A DNA stretch of 64,000 bases from Paracoccaceae bacterium. GTDB taxonomy: Bacteria > Pseudomonadota > Alphaproteobacteria > Rhodobacterales > Rhodobacteraceae. The notes beneath the pieces are model-generated. The model searched no databases. It saw only the letters and a program-made list of their open reading frames with translations, and had not been told where the DNA came from. This document shows positions 32,286 through 41,461 of the stretch, one piece after another (position 1 is the first letter of the stretch; the number at the start of each line of letters is the position of its first letter). The stretch spans positions 19,807-83,806 of the forward strand of contig JALEGX010000011.1 in the NCBI GenBank assembly GCA_022763485.1, in the 5' to 3' direction. The position numbers were made by a program, and so were the translations under genes.

Positions 32286-34634
32286 TCAGACGCGGTTGTG
32301 GCGGCCCGGTGCGGCTTTGCGCTGCAACTCCAGCATCTTCTGGCGGTTCTTCTCCGCCTCGCGGAAGACCTGCATGGCGCCGCTTTCATACTGCTTGGCC
32401 CAGGCCTTGCGGTTCACCGCGCCGTACCAGGCGGCCGCCTGATGGGTGAAGAAGGGGTTCCACATATGCGGACGCCCGATCGCCACCAGGTCCGCGCGGC
32501 GGGTGTGCAGGATGGTATTGACCTGCGCCGCCTCGGTGATCGCGCCAACCGCCATCGTCGCGATATGCGGCACATTGCGCACCGCCTCGGCCAGATGGGC
32601 CTGGAACATGCGGCCGTAAACCGGTTCCTGATCAGGGATGGTCTGTCCTGCCGACACGTCGATCAGATCGCACCCGGCGTCGCGGAACGCCTCGGCGATG
32701 GCGATCAGCTCGGCTTCGGTCAGGCCGCCCTCTTTCCAGTCGGTGCCGGACACGCGAACCGCCATCGGGCGCTCTGCGGGCCAGACCGCGCGCATCGCCG
32801 TGAACACGTCCAGCGGATAGCGCAGGCGGTTTTCCAGCGAACCGCCATAGTCATCGCTGCGCAGGTTGGTCAGCGGCGACAGGAACGAGGCCAGCAGATA
32901 GCCGTGCGCGCAGTGCAGTTCGATCATGTCGAAATTGGCGCGGGCGGCGCGTTCCGTGGCTTGTACGAAATCCGCCTTGATCCGGTCCATGCCAGCGCGA
33001 TCCAGTTCCGCGGGCACCTGGCTGACGCCATCGAACCACGGGATCGGCGAGGCGGACACGATCGGCCAGTTGGCGTCCGGATCGGCCAGCGGATGATCCA
33101 TCTTTTCCCAACCCAGCTGGGTCGAGCCTTTGCGCCCGGCATGGCCCAGCTGCAGCGTCACCTTGGCGGCTGAGGTGTCGTGGATCATGTCGACAATGCT
33201 TTTCCAAGCCGCTTCCTGTTCGTCATTCCACAGGCCGGGGCAGCCTTCGGTGATGCGCGCATCGGCCGAGGGGCAGGTCATCTCGGTATAGATCATGCCC
33301 GCGCCGCCGTGGGCGTGGCCGACATAATGCACCTTGTGCCAGTCGTTCGGGACGCCGTCCTTGTCACAGCTGTATTGCGCCATCGGCGACATCACCACGC
33401 GGTTCACCAGCTCCATTTCGCGCAGCTTGAAGCTCGAGAACATCGGAGTTGGGCGGCTTTCCGTCAGGTCTTCGCCGGTTTCGCGCAGGTGGCGGGCGTA
33501 CCATTCATCATCGGCTTTGCGCACGAACTCCGGATCGCGCACGATCAGATTGTCATAGGTGATCGACTTGGCGCGGCACATCACAACCATGGCGAACTGA
33601 TAGGGCTCCATGTCCCAGGACCGGTTCATGTGTTCGAACCACGCCAGCGACACATCCGCGTTGTGCTGGATGATCTGACAGGGGGTGCGGCGCGCGTCGT
33701 CATAGGCCTGGAACGCCTTTTGCACGTCGGTTTCGGCGTGCTCCAGCAGAGAATCCGCCAACGCAATGGCGCATTCCATCGCCAGTTTGGTGCCCGAGCC
33801 GATCGAGAAATGCGCGCTGGCCTTGGCGTCGCCCAGAATGACGATGTTGTCGGTGTACCAGTTTTCGCAGAACACACGCGGGAAGTTGCGCCAGTTCGAC
33901 CGGTTCAGCAACAGAGGATGGCCCTGCAGTTCCTCGGCAAAGATCGCCTCCAGCTTTGCTTTGGATCCTTCCTCGTCGAACTCTTCAAAGCCGTGGCCCT
34001 GCCAGGTGGCCTCGTCCATTTCGAACACCCAGGTCGAGTGGTCCTTTTCGTATTGATAGCAATGCGCGACCATCTGCCCGTGTTCGGTTTCGCGGAAGAA
34101 ATAGTTGAATTCGTCCATCGGGCGGGTGGAGCCCATCCAGCAGAAGCGGTTCGATTTCCAGGTGGTCGAGGGCTGGAACGCCTCTTTGTGGTGTTCGCGA
34201 ATGGCCGAGTTGATCCCGTCACCGGCCACGATCACGTCAGAGTCGGCGAAACGGGTTTTCAGGTCGCCGGGCTGGATGTCGACGCCAAATTCCATTTTGA
34301 CGCCCAGTTCGGCACAGCGCTCTTGCAGGATGGTCAGCAGCGTCTGACGCGAGGTGCCGCAGAACCCGTTGCCGGCGCAGCGCATTTCCTGACCTTTGAA
34401 GTGGACTGCGACATCGTCCCAATAGGCGAAATGGTCCTTGATGCGTTGGAATACGGGCACATCCCGGCTGAGGAATTCGTCCAGTGTTTCGTCGGAGAAC
34501 ACGACGCCAAAGCCAAAGGTGTCATCGGCCTGGTTGCGCTCGAAAACCTCAACCTCCCAATCGGGGCGGGCTTTCTTGGTCAGAAGCGCTGTGTAGAGAC
34601 CGCCCGGGCCCCCGCCAATCACCGTGATCTTCAT
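32286..34634 (-). CDS. abmA: Bifunctional 2-aminobenzoyl-CoA monooxygenase/reductase
   Basis: The 782-residue protein fuses two flavoenzymes. The N-terminal part (about 1-400) is a class A FAD monooxygenase (VIGGGPGGLYTALL; later NIVILGDAKASAHFSIGSG). The C-terminal part (about 405-782) is an old-yellow-enzyme-type reductase (MSPMAQYS, LHCAHGYLLASFLSPLTN, RSDDYGGS). This fusion is known from anthraniloyl-CoA (2-aminobenzoyl-CoA) monooxygenase/reductase of Azoarcus evansii and the related salicylyl-CoA 5-hydroxylase. It hydroxylates and partly reduces the ring to 2-amino-5-oxocyclohex-1-ene carbonyl-CoA. The aminobenzoate-CoA ligase and kynureninase in the same island favour the aminobenzoyl role. 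GGAGGA precedes ATG 34634. Confidence 0.88.
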   Translation of the reverse strand: MKITVIGGGPGGLYTALLTKKARPDWEVEVFERNQADDTFGFGVVFSDETLDEFLSRDVPVFQRIKDHFAYWDDVAVHFKGQEMRCAGNGFCGTSRQTLLTILQERCAELGVKMEFGVDIQPGDLKTRFADSDVIVAGDGINSAIREHHKEAFQPSTTWKSNRFCWMGSTRPMDEFNYFFRETEHGQMVAHCYQYEKDHSTWVFEMDEATWQGHGFEEFDEEGSKAKLEAIFAEELQGHPLLLNRSNWRNFPRVFCENWYTDNIVILGDAKASAHFSIGSGTKLAMECAIALADSLLEHAETDVQKAFQAYDDARRTPCQIIQHNADVSLAWFEHMNRSWDMEPYQFAMVVMCRAKSITYDNLIVRDPEFVRKADDEWYARHLRETGEDLTESRPTPMFSSFKLREMELVNRVVMSPMAQYSCDKDGVPNDWHKVHYVGHAHGGAGMIYTEMTCPSADARITEGCPGLWNDEQEAAWKSIVDMIHDTSAAKVTLQLGHAGRKGSTQLGWEKMDHPLADPDANWPIVSASPIPWFDGVSQVPAELDRAGMDRIKADFVQATERAARANFDMIELHCAHGYLLASFLSPLTNLRSDDYGGSLENRLRYPLDVFTAMRAVWPAERPMAVRVSGTDWKEGGLTEAELIAIAEAFRDAGCDLIDVSAGQTIPDQEPVYGRMFQAHLAEAVRNVPHIATMAVGAITEAAQVNTILHTRRADLVAIGRPHMWNPFFTHQAAAWYGAVNRKAWAKQYESGAMQVFREAEKNRQKMLELQRKAAPGRHNRV

Positions 34635-34656
34635 GCTGTGTCCTCCGGGGAATCTA

Positions 34657-34688
34657 TTCAATATGTGTGCAATAGCACATAAATTGAA
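34657..34688. promoter_or_regulatory. MarR-type operator between abmA and marR
   Basis: TTCAATATGTG and CACAT-AA-ATTGAA form an inverted repeat around an 8-nt centre, with two unpaired bases on the right arm. It is 23 bp upstream of abmA and 68 bp upstream of the divergent MarR gene. Confidence 0.55.
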
Positions 34689-34755
34689 ATGTTTTAAGTA
34701 TGAAGTTATTGTTTGTTGAAATTTGACCGCAAGCTGGTGCAAAGGTGATACCGCC

Positions 34756-35232
34756 ATGAAAATCCAAGATGTCGATCCGCCCGAATACGACCTGATGGTC
34801 CTCAATTCCCAGATCCGGAGCATGATGGATGCGGTTCTGCGGCCACATGGGCTGAAGCTTGTTGAATGGCGGTTGCTGCAGTGTTTGGCCGACGAAGGCG
34901 TTTGTTCGATTTGTGATCTGGCGCAGCTGGCCGTGGTCGAACGTACCAAAACCAGCCGACTTGTTGACAAGCTGATCCAGAGACAGCTCATCGCCAAAGA
35001 ACAGCTGCCGGGGGACCGTAGGTATGCACATGTGCGGCTGTGCGAGGAAGGCCGGAAGGTGCTGGATGCCTGCTCTGACGATGTGGTGATTGCCCGCACC
35101 CGTCTGTTCGACGGGCTGGATCAGGAAGAGATTTCGAACCTGTTGGCGATCTTGCGGAAGATGCAGCAGAATTCCCGCGGACCCTTCCGCAAGGGACATC
35201 GGGCAACTACGGGAAGCCAGAAGCGGGCATAG
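34756..35232 (+). CDS. MarR-family regulator divergent from abmA
   Basis: The 158-residue protein (start ATG 34756, MKIQDVDPPEYDLMV) has a MarR winged helix (SICDLAQLAVVERTKTSRLVDKLIQRQLIAKEQLPGDRRYAHVRLCEEG). It faces the monooxygenase gene across a region with a dyad operator. A CoA thioester such as 2-aminobenzoyl-CoA is a plausible ligand, as aromatic-CoA pathways are often controlled by MarR proteins. It is less similar to the other two MarR proteins of the island than they are to each other. Confidence 0.87.
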   Translation: MKIQDVDPPEYDLMVLNSQIRSMMDAVLRPHGLKLVEWRLLQCLADEGVCSICDLAQLAVVERTKTSRLVDKLIQRQLIAKEQLPGDRRYAHVRLCEEGRKVLDACSDDVVIARTRLFDGLDQEEISNLLAILRKMQQNSRGPFRKGHRATTGSQKRA

Positions 35233-35392
35233 GCGGCGACCCTTCGTCGTGAAGGCGCGCAAGCGGCACGCAGAGGCATCTGTCCAAGACTGACTGGACC
35301 AAAGCAATCGGGTCAGCGCCGCCCCTGAGGGGCAGCGAGAAGGTCGCCAATATGGCTGACTTGCGGTCCTTGCGGTTGGGGCAAGACCAGCC

Positions 35393-36274
35393 TCACTTCG
35401 AATAGATCAGCTGTGACCGCATGTCATAGAGGTCGTGGAAGAATTTAAGCTCCAACGCCTTTTTGAGGAAGGCAACGCCGCTTGATCCGCCGGTGCCCTT
35501 CTGCATACCGATTACACGTTCAACGGCTGTGGCATGGTCAAAGCGCCAGCGCTGGAACAGAGCTTCGACGTCCATCAGCTTTTCCGCCAGCGCGTAAAGA
35601 TCCCAGTACTTGTCGATGTCCTGATAGACCTCGACCCAGATCTTCACGATGCGCGGATCGCCCGAGTAGGGCTCGGAAAAGTCGCGTTCAAGCAGTTCCT
35701 GGGGCACATCAAACCCCTGACGCGCCAGCATTTTGATCACCTCATCGTAAAGCGATGGTTTGACCAGCGCCGCATTCAGGGCCTCCATGACCTCGGGGTC
35801 ATGCGCGTGCACCTTCATGGTCGAGGTGTCCTTGTTGCCCAGAATGAACTCGATCTGACGGTAGCCGTAGCTTTGGAAGCCTGACGAATTGCCCAGGGCA
35901 TCGCGGAACGTTAGGTAATCCGCTGGCGTCATGGTCTGCAGCGTTTCCCAGGCCGCGATCAGCTGTCGCTGGATGGCCTTGATGCGGTCAATGTTCTTGA
36001 GCGCCGGACCAAATTCGTCTTTCTGCAGGAACCGGCGGACCTCGACCAATTGGTGATGCATCAGTTTCAGCCAAAGCTCGCTGACCTGGTGAATGATCAG
36101 AAACAGCATCTCGTCAGGCTCGGCTGGATCCTGGAATGTCTTCTGAATGTTCAGAAGCGTTTTGAGTTCCAGAAAATCGCCATAGCTGCTGCGATTTTCG
36201 GTGGCAAAGTCGGTGACAAGCGTGTCCTCGATCCCTCGCTTGAGCAGTTGCTCGCCCTTCTTGTTTTCTTCCAT
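35393..36274 (-). CDS. Tryptophan 2,3-dioxygenase, divergent second copy
   Basis: The 293-residue protein keeps the TDO active-site elements: HQVSELWLKLMHHQL (substrate-contacting His), SSGFQSYGYRQIEF (Arg that binds the carboxylate) and WRFDHATAVERVIGMQKGTGGSSG (haem ligand His and the mobile TGG loop). It differs clearly from the operon copy at 41458, with a longer N-terminus (MEENKKGEQLLKRGIEDT). It starts 3 bp after the GntR gene stop, so the two form a separate small operon. It may serve different tryptophan levels or a substituted indole amino acid. Confidence 0.85.
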   Translation of the reverse strand: MEENKKGEQLLKRGIEDTLVTDFATENRSSYGDFLELKTLLNIQKTFQDPAEPDEMLFLIIHQVSELWLKLMHHQLVEVRRFLQKDEFGPALKNIDRIKAIQRQLIAAWETLQTMTPADYLTFRDALGNSSGFQSYGYRQIEFILGNKDTSTMKVHAHDPEVMEALNAALVKPSLYDEVIKMLARQGFDVPQELLERDFSEPYSGDPRIVKIWVEVYQDIDKYWDLYALAEKLMDVEALFQRWRFDHATAVERVIGMQKGTGGSSGVAFLKKALELKFFHDLYDMRSQLIYSK

Positions 36275-36276
36275 GT

Positions 36277-37029
36277 CTACTTTCCTGTGCTGGCGGGCAA
36301 TTTTTGGCTGTCGAGAATGAGCTTCTGAAAGCTCAAATAGACCTCGGACGTCAGAAGCACGTGCTGGTTGAGAAGCTCATCCGCGCGCGCCAGATCGCGG
36401 GACAGCGCGGCATCCATGAGGACCGTGTGCGCCTTGAGGCCCATGACCTGCGCGAGCTTCGAGCGGATTGTCTCGGTCGCGCGCGAATGGGATTGCGCGA
36501 TTTCTGCCATATCCAGCAGAACATTTCGGTGGCATCTTTGGTACTGGGCCGAAATGCCGTGCGCCAGGTGATTGAGCCAGGGCGACGTGCAGGCAGACAC
36601 AAGCGCGTCGTGGAATGCGTCGTGACGCTGTTCCCAGGCGGTCATATATTGATCGTCTGCATCCTGGGTTGGCGGGTCCATTTTGCTCAGCTGGTAATGG
36701 GCCGCGACGATCGTGTTTTCCCAGTCTTCGCCACCGCATCTGATAGATTCACTTAGCATTTCGGATTCCAGCATTGACCGGGTCCGGCCCAGATCGGCGA
36801 TCTCTTCCAGGGTGACGTCAGCGACGCGGAAACCCTGATTGAAAACGGAGACGACCAGCCGCTCGACCTGCAAGCGATTGAGCGCCTCACGCAGGGGCGT
36901 CAGGCCAAACCCGTATTCTGCTTTCAGCTCTGCCGAGCGCAGGCTTTGCCCCGCACGCAGCTTCCCGCGCAAGATCAAGTCGCGCAGCGTTGTGTAGATC
37001 TGCTCTGCCGAAGATTTTCTATTGTGCAT
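36277..37029 (-). CDS. GntR-family (FadR subfamily) regulator
   Basis: The 250-residue protein starts at ATG 37029 (MHNRKSSAEQIYTTLRDLILRG). The GntR helix-turn-helix spans about residues 10-70 (LRSAELKAEYGFGLTPLREALNRLQVERLV), followed by an all-helical FCD ligand domain with the metal-binding His pattern (RHDAFHDAL, HRNV, LARADELLNQHV). It is in one operon with the second tryptophan dioxygenase and may respond to tryptophan, kynurenine or a related acid. Confidence 0.88.
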   Translation of the reverse strand: MHNRKSSAEQIYTTLRDLILRGKLRAGQSLRSAELKAEYGFGLTPLREALNRLQVERLVVSVFNQGFRVADVTLEEIADLGRTRSMLESEMLSESIRCGGEDWENTIVAAHYQLSKMDPPTQDADDQYMTAWEQRHDAFHDALVSACTSPWLNHLAHGISAQYQRCHRNVLLDMAEIAQSHSRATETIRSKLAQVMGLKAHTVLMDAALSRDLARADELLNQHVLLTSEVYLSFQKLILDSQKLPASTGK

Positions 37030-37347
37030 GATTCTTGATCTCAGGGAAGATTTTATAAAATGATACGAAATTGGGAGAATTTTGCAAACGTTCAGAGTGC
37101 TAATCAAGCTCGCGGCGCGCGAGGGCACAAAGCCCTGCGAGAGGCCCCTTGCAGGGCTTGCTTCGGGCTTAAAATATTACGCCTTGAAAAATTCTGCGCG
37201 CTGTCTCTAGAATGAAAGGCATGGGCAAGGGCGCGTCAAAGTTGCAGGCTGACGGTTTCAGTGCAGTGCAGATTGCTGTCCGTGTGCCATGTATGTCTCA
37301 CGGCGTTCAGACCGCTCTGCACGAGTGAGGCCATTCGGAGGAAAAGT
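37030..37347. promoter_or_regulatory. Divergent intergenic region between gntR and marR
   Basis: This 318-bp gap has no gene. It holds a perfect 9-bp hairpin AAGCCCTGC/GCAGGGCTT (37130-37159) and AT-rich stretches on both sides that could be the two promoters. The sequence CTTGAAAAATTC followed by CTAGAA (about 37183-37213) resembles CTTGAAATAT...CTAGAA in front of the 11-gene operon near 47.2 kb, possibly a common MarR site. Confidence 0.35.
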
Positions 37348-37815
37348 TTGACCAACCCAAAGGCAATCCCATCACCTCAGGCCGACAACAAGGCCAAGCT
37401 GCGTTTGTGGTTGAAGCTGCTCAAGACCACCCGATCTGTAGAAGCCGAACTGCGCGAGAGACTGCGAAAAGAGTTTCAGACCACATTGCCGCGTTTCGAT
37501 GTCATGGCAGCGCTCAGCCAACGGCCTGAAGGCCTGAAAATGAGTGAGATTTCAGATCTGCTCAAGGTCTCTAACGGGAATGTAACGGGGATTGTGGATC
37601 GTCTGGTCGACGACGGAATTGCCCTGCGTGAGCCGGTTCCGGGTGATCGCCGTGCCAACAAGGTGCGCCTGACCCCCAAAGGGCTCGATGAGTTCGACCG
37701 GCAGGCATCGGAACATGAAAAATGGGTCAATGCTCTGCTTGGGGAGCTGGATGCAACCGAAGCGACGAACATCACGGATAAGCTGGACCTGCTGATCAGG
37801 GACCGCGGGAAATAG
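37348..37815 (+). CDS. MarR-family regulator (paralogue of the one at 45860)
   Basis: The 155-residue protein starts at TTG 37348, with GGAGGAA 5-12 bp upstream; no better ATG is available. It shares much sequence with the MarR gene at 45860-46336: [38 protein letters not shown]. Such MarR proteins (BadR/HcaR-like group) usually bind aromatic acyl-CoA ligands. It converges on the thiolase end of the 11-gene operon. Confidence 0.85.
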   Translation: MTNPKAIPSPQADNKAKLRLWLKLLKTTRSVEAELRERLRKEFQTTLPRFDVMAALSQRPEGLKMSEISDLLKVSNGNVTGIVDRLVDDGIALREPVPGDRRANKVRLTPKGLDEFDRQASEHEKWVNALLGELDATEATNITDKLDLLIRDRGK

Positions 37816-37924
37816 CCGCCGCATCGGGCTGAGAAGCTCTATTCGTGGCGGTATCTTTTGGCCATGAAAGAAGCGGGCGACGCGGTGTTCATCGAAGTTG
37901 AACCGAATGGCTGTCACAGAACGT

Positions 37925-37968
37925 TGAAAACAGGGGCTGGGTGATCTGAACCCGGCCCCCGTCTTTTC
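37925..37968. terminator. Bidirectional terminator between marR and the catabolic operon
   Basis: GGGGCTGGGT (37933-37942) pairs with ACCCGGCCCC (37950-37959) with one mismatch. A T-rich tail follows in each direction (TCTTTTC on plus, TGTTTTC on minus). It ends both the 11-gene operon and the convergent marR transcript. Confidence 0.7.
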
Positions 37969-37986
37969 AACCTTTTCCTCAGGCGA

Positions 37987-39189
37987 TCAAACGCGTTCGA
38001 GCAGCAACGCCGTGCCCTGACCCACGCCCACGCACATCGTGCAAACGGCGTAGCGCCTGCCGCTGCGCTGCAGCTCATGCGCTGCGGCCAGGGTGATCCG
38101 CGCGCCGGTCATGCCCAGAGGGTGACCCATGGCAATTGCGCCGCCATTCGGGTTCACGCGCGGGTCATCATCGGCGATGCCCAGATCGCGCAAAGTGGCA
38201 AGTCCCTGGCTGGCAAAGGCTTCGTTCAGCTCGATCAGATCCAGATCGTCCGTGCTCAGCCCGGTGCGCTCCAGCAGTTTGCGCACCGCCGGCACCGGCC
38301 CGATACCCATGACGCGCGGTTCAACACCCGCTGACGCCATCGAGACGACGCGCGCCATCGGGGTCAGCCCGTGGTGTTTCACAGCACGTTCCGAGGCCAG
38401 CAACAGGGCGGCCGCCCCGTCATTCACGCCCGAGGCGTTGCCAGCAGTCACGGTTTTGTCCGGTCCGTTCACGCCTTTGAGGCCCGACAGCTTTGCGGCG
38501 GTCGTTCCGGGGCGGGGATGTTCGTCACGATCCACAACAACCGGATCGCCCTTGCGCTGCGGGATCGAGACCGGCACCAGCTGGCTGTTGAAACGCCCCT
38601 CGGCGTCGGCAGCGGCCCAACGCGCTTGCGAGCGTGCGGCGAAAGCGTCCTGGTCTGCGCGATTGACGTTCCAGTCCAGCGCCACGTTGTCCGCGGTCTC
38701 CGGCATCGAGTCGACGCCATAGTTCGACTGCATCTTCTTGTTGACGAAACGCCAGCCGATGGTGGTGTCATAGACGGCGTTTGCACGGGAAAACGCCGCG
38801 CCCGCCTTGGGCATGACAAAGGGCGCGCGGCTCATGCTTTCGACGCCGCCGGCGATGGTCAGGTCATAATCGCCCGCCTTGATCCCGCGTGCGGCAAAGC
38901 CTACGGCGTCCATGCCGCTGGCGCAAAGACGGTTGACGGTCACGCCGGGAACCGAGGTTGGCAAGCCGGCCAGAAGGGATGCCATGCGCGCGACGTTGCG
39001 GTTGTCTTCACCGGCCTGATTGGCGCAACCAAGGATCACCTCGTCAAGGGCGCCCCAATCCAGATCCGGATTGCGGTCCATCAGCGCCTTGATCGGCAAA
39101 GCGGCCAGATCGTCGGCGCGCACCTGTGCCAGCCCGCCGCCGTACCGGCCGATTGGCGTGCGGACGGCGTCACAAATGAATGCGTCCAT
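37987..39189 (-). CDS. Thiolase, 3-oxoadipyl-CoA type
   Basis: The 400-residue protein is a degradative thiolase with [11 protein letters not shown] (acyl-binding Cys about residue 90), the NEAFASQGL loop, [17 protein letters not shown] (catalytic His) and the C-terminal [10 protein letters not shown] (second Cys). The overall sequence resembles PcaF/PaaJ beta-ketoadipyl-CoA thiolases. Start ATG 39189 ([18 protein letters not shown]) is the typical family N-terminus. It is the last gene of the operon and would release acetyl-CoA in the final step of the CoA-dependent anthranilate route. Confidence 0.9.
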   Translation of the reverse strand: MDAFICDAVRTPIGRYGGGLAQVRADDLAALPIKALMDRNPDLDWGALDEVILGCANQAGEDNRNVARMASLLAGLPTSVPGVTVNRLCASGMDAVGFAARGIKAGDYDLTIAGGVESMSRAPFVMPKAGAAFSRANAVYDTTIGWRFVNKKMQSNYGVDSMPETADNVALDWNVNRADQDAFAARSQARWAAADAEGRFNSQLVPVSIPQRKGDPVVVDRDEHPRPGTTAAKLSGLKGVNGPDKTVTAGNASGVNDGAAALLLASERAVKHHGLTPMARVVSMASAGVEPRVMGIGPVPAVRKLLERTGLSTDDLDLIELNEAFASQGLATLRDLGIADDDPRVNPNGGAIAMGHPLGMTGARITLAAAHELQRSGRRYAVCTMCVGVGQGTALLLERV

Positions 39190-39205
39190 CAGAAACCCTT
39201 TCCGA

Positions 39206-39613
39206 TCAGCCTTGGGTCGGCGCGATATAGGCGGTCGCCTCAATCTCGAGCAGGGCTTCGTCTTCGACCAGATCCTTGATGATGATCATCGACATCGCCG
39301 GGAAATGCTTGCCCAATACGCGCTGATAGGCTTTGCCCACTTCGCGCTGTTTGGCGAGGTATTCGTCCTTGTCCTTCACGAACCAGGTCAGGCGACCGAT
39401 GTCTTCGGCTTCGCCACCGGCGGTTTTCACGATCTCAAGGATATTGGCCAAAGCCTGTTCCATCTGCGGGATAAAGCCGCCTTGGGCAAAGACCTTGTCC
39501 TTGTCCCAGCCGATCTGGCCACCAACATGCAAGGTGCCGTCGGCCATCAGCATGCCGTTTGCGTAACCAAGGGCAGGGGCCCAACCTTCGGGGTGAATAG
39601 TCTTGGGCTTCAT
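39206..39613 (-). CDS. RidA-family enamine deaminase
   Basis: The 135-residue protein has the RidA fold pattern with LHVGGQIGWD near the N-terminus and ALLEIEATAYI at the C-terminus. It overlaps the thioesterase gene by 4 bp inside the 11-gene operon. The ring product of 2-aminobenzoyl-CoA monooxygenase/reductase is an enamine, and RidA proteins hydrolyse enamines. I therefore infer that this enzyme removes the amino nitrogen as ammonia. A general protective role is the alternative. The canonical RidA arginine motif differs from that of the first RidA (6248). Confidence 0.82.
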   Translation of the reverse strand: MKPKTIHPEGWAPALGYANGMLMADGTLHVGGQIGWDKDKVFAQGGFIPQMEQALANILEIVKTAGGEAEDIGRLTWFVKDKDEYLAKQREVGKAYQRVLGKHFPAMSMIIIKDLVEDEALLEIEATAYIAPTQG

Positions 39614-40017
39614 GTTGAGGCCTCCATGATCGTTGTGATTGTGTGGCGAACGTCATCCGGCCAGCGGTTTGGACGACCCGTAGAGCCGACGCAGACCAGG
39701 ACCTGATCCGCTTCGAAGCAAAGCTGATCGCCTTTGAATGCTCTGGTGGTCAATGACAGGCTGGACCCGCCAAGCCGATTGAGCGTGATTTGCAATTTCA
39801 AGTGGTCCCCGTGAAAACATGGGGACACAAACCGCACCTTGAACTCGGCAGTCGGGGCGCCGTGCGTCGGGTGCATCTTGTCAAATGGCCAGCCAATGAG
39901 ATCGCTGAACATAAATTCAACGGCGTCATTGATCATCTCGAAGAAGCGCGGGTAAAACACGATTCCGGCCGGATCGCAGTGCTTGAACAGCACCTTTTGT
40001 GGGAACTCGAAATGCAT
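39610..40017 (-). CDS. Hotdog acyl-CoA thioesterase (4-hydroxybenzoyl-CoA thioesterase/YbgC family)
   Basis: The 135-residue protein has the catalytic Asp in KHCDPAGIVFYPRFFEMINDAVE, the signature of the 4-hydroxybenzoyl-CoA thioesterase family. Start ATG 40017 (MHFEFPQKVLF) is used; the tracked start at 40080 overlaps the next gene by 60 bp. Within an anthraniloyl-CoA operon it may recycle CoA from a dead-end thioester such as aminobenzoyl-CoA. Confidence 0.87.
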   Translation of the reverse strand: MHFEFPQKVLFKHCDPAGIVFYPRFFEMINDAVEFMFSDLIGWPFDKMHPTHGAPTAEFKVRFVSPCFHGDHLKLQITLNRLGGSSLSLTTRAFKGDQLCFEADQVLVCVGSTGRPNRWPDDVRHTITTIMEAST

Positions 40018-40018
40018 C

Positions 40019-40261
40019 TTACCGGGTAAACACCTTGAATGTCTGAATGGTGTGCGTGCGTTCGATGCCTTCGATACCAAGCAGATTATCGTTGATATAT
40101 CTGCCGATATCTTCGCCGTCGGGCACGTTCAGTTTCAAAAAGAGATCGAACTCACCGCTGACCGAATAGAGTTCGGCGTGGATCTCTTGCAGCCGGATGG
40201 CGTCTGCCACCTGGTATGTTGTCCCAGGCCGGCACCGAATTTGCACAAACAGAACCTTCAT
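40019..40261 (-). CDS. Stand-alone Lrp/AsnC ligand-binding (RAM) domain protein
   Basis: The 80-residue protein corresponds only to the effector-binding domain of Lrp/AsnC regulators (VLFVQIRCRPGTTYQVADAI, YSVSGEFDLFLKLNVPD) and lacks the DNA-binding helix-turn-helix. Such proteins bind amino acids and form oligomers. It is followed 1 bp later by the thioesterase gene and preceded by kynureninase, so it may sense tryptophan, kynurenine or anthranilate for another regulator. Confidence 0.85.
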   Translation of the reverse strand: MKVLFVQIRCRPGTTYQVADAIRLQEIHAELYSVSGEFDLFLKLNVPDGEDIGRYINDNLLGIEGIERTHTIQTFKVFTR

Positions 40262-40273
40262 GGCCTTCTCCAG

Positions 40274-41461
40274 TTAGGTGACGCGTGATTTCGTCTGGTA
40301 CTTGGGATCGCGCCAAAGTTCGTTTGTGATTACGTCCTCCAGGATTTTCGCCGCTTCGACGACGTCGGCCTGGTCGATATAGAGCGGGGTAAAGCCGAAC
40401 CGCATGATGTTGGGCGCACGGAAATCACCGATGACGCCCCGGTCGATCAGAGCCTGCATCGCGGCATAGCCGTGTTCAAACCCGAACGAGATCTGGCTGC
40501 CGCGCTGTGCGCCATCGCGCGGCGAGGCAAGCGTCAGCTGCGGGCAGCGGGCCTCGACTTCGGCGATGAACGTGTCACACAGGGCGATCGACGCGGCACG
40601 CAATTCTTGCATGTCCACGCCGTCCCAGGCGTTCAGCGCCTGATCCAGAACGGCCAGCTGCAAGATCGGCGGGGTGCCCACGCGCAGGCGTTCGGTGGAC
40701 ATGGCGGGGCGATATTTCAGGTCCATCTCAAAGGGCGCTTCATGCCCCATCCATCCGGCCAGCGCGGGTTCGACCGTTTCCACAAGGTCGGGACGCGCAT
40801 AGATGAACGCCGGGGAACCGGGGCCGCCGTTGAGGTACTTGTAGGTACAGCCCACTGCAAACTCGGCGTTCGAGGCGGTCATGTCCACCGGCACAGCGCC
40901 TGCGCTGTGGGCCAGATCCCAGATCATCACCGCGCCAACCGAATGTGCCTTTTCGGTGATTGCCTGCATGTCGTGGGTGCGGCCCGTGCGATAATCGACC
41001 TGCGTCAGCATGACGACCGCCACCTCTTTGGTGATGGCGTCGGCCACGTCTTCGGGCGCGGGCGCGCGCAGTTCATAGTCCTTGTCGATGGTGCTGATCA
41101 GCCCCTGCGCCATGTAAAGGTCGGTGGGGAAGTTGCCATTATCCGACAGGATGACCTTGCGGTCCGGGCGCATTTTCAGTGCTGCCGCCAGGGCCTGATA
41201 GACCTTGATCGACAGGGTGTCGCCGGTGGCAACCGATCCTGCGGGCGCGCCAATCAGCTGGCCGATGCGGTCGCCAACACGCGAGGGCAGGGAAATCCAG
41301 TCGGCGGTGTTCCAAGCCCGGATCAGTTCCTGGCCCCATTCGTTGGAGATCACCTGCACGGCACGCTCCGCCGCGCCTTTGGGCAAGACGCCAAGCGAAT
41401 TGCCATCCAGATAGATCACGCCTTTGGGGAGGTCGAAGAGTTCCTTGCGAGGAAGTGTCAT
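40274..41461 (-). CDS. kynU: Kynureninase
   Basis: The 395-residue PLP enzyme cleaves kynurenine to anthranilate and alanine. The start [24 protein letters not shown] is typical for KynU. Further landmarks are [27 protein letters not shown] (Asp that contacts the PLP nitrogen) and [15 protein letters not shown] (PLP lysine). Start ATG 41461 overlaps the TDO stop by 4 bp. It is placed between the dioxygenase and the ligand-binding Lrp domain gene in the operon. Confidence 0.95.
   Translation of the reverse strand: MTLPRKELFDLPKGVIYLDGNSLGVLPKGAAERAVQVISNEWGQELIRAWNTADWISLPSRVGDRIGQLIGAPAGSVATGDTLSIKVYQALAAALKMRPDRKVILSDNGNFPTDLYMAQGLISTIDKDYELRAPAPEDVADAITKEVAVVMLTQVDYRTGRTHDMQAITEKAHSVGAVMIWDLAHSAGAVPVDMTASNAEFAVGCTYKYLNGGPGSPAFIYARPDLVETVEPALAGWMGHEAPFEMDLKYRPAMSTERLRVGTPPILQLAVLDQALNAWDGVDMQELRAASIALCDTFIAEVEARCPQLTLASPRDGAQRGSQISFGFEHGYAAMQALIDRGVIGDFRAPNIMRFGFTPLYIDQADVVEAAKILEDVITNELWRDPKYQTKSRVT

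Noticed and set aside
32286-34634. Salicylyl-CoA 5-hydroxylase as the name for the bifunctional enzyme
   Set aside because: Same family, but kynureninase and an aminobenzoate-type CoA ligase nearby and the lack of salicylate genes favour the aminobenzoyl-CoA role.
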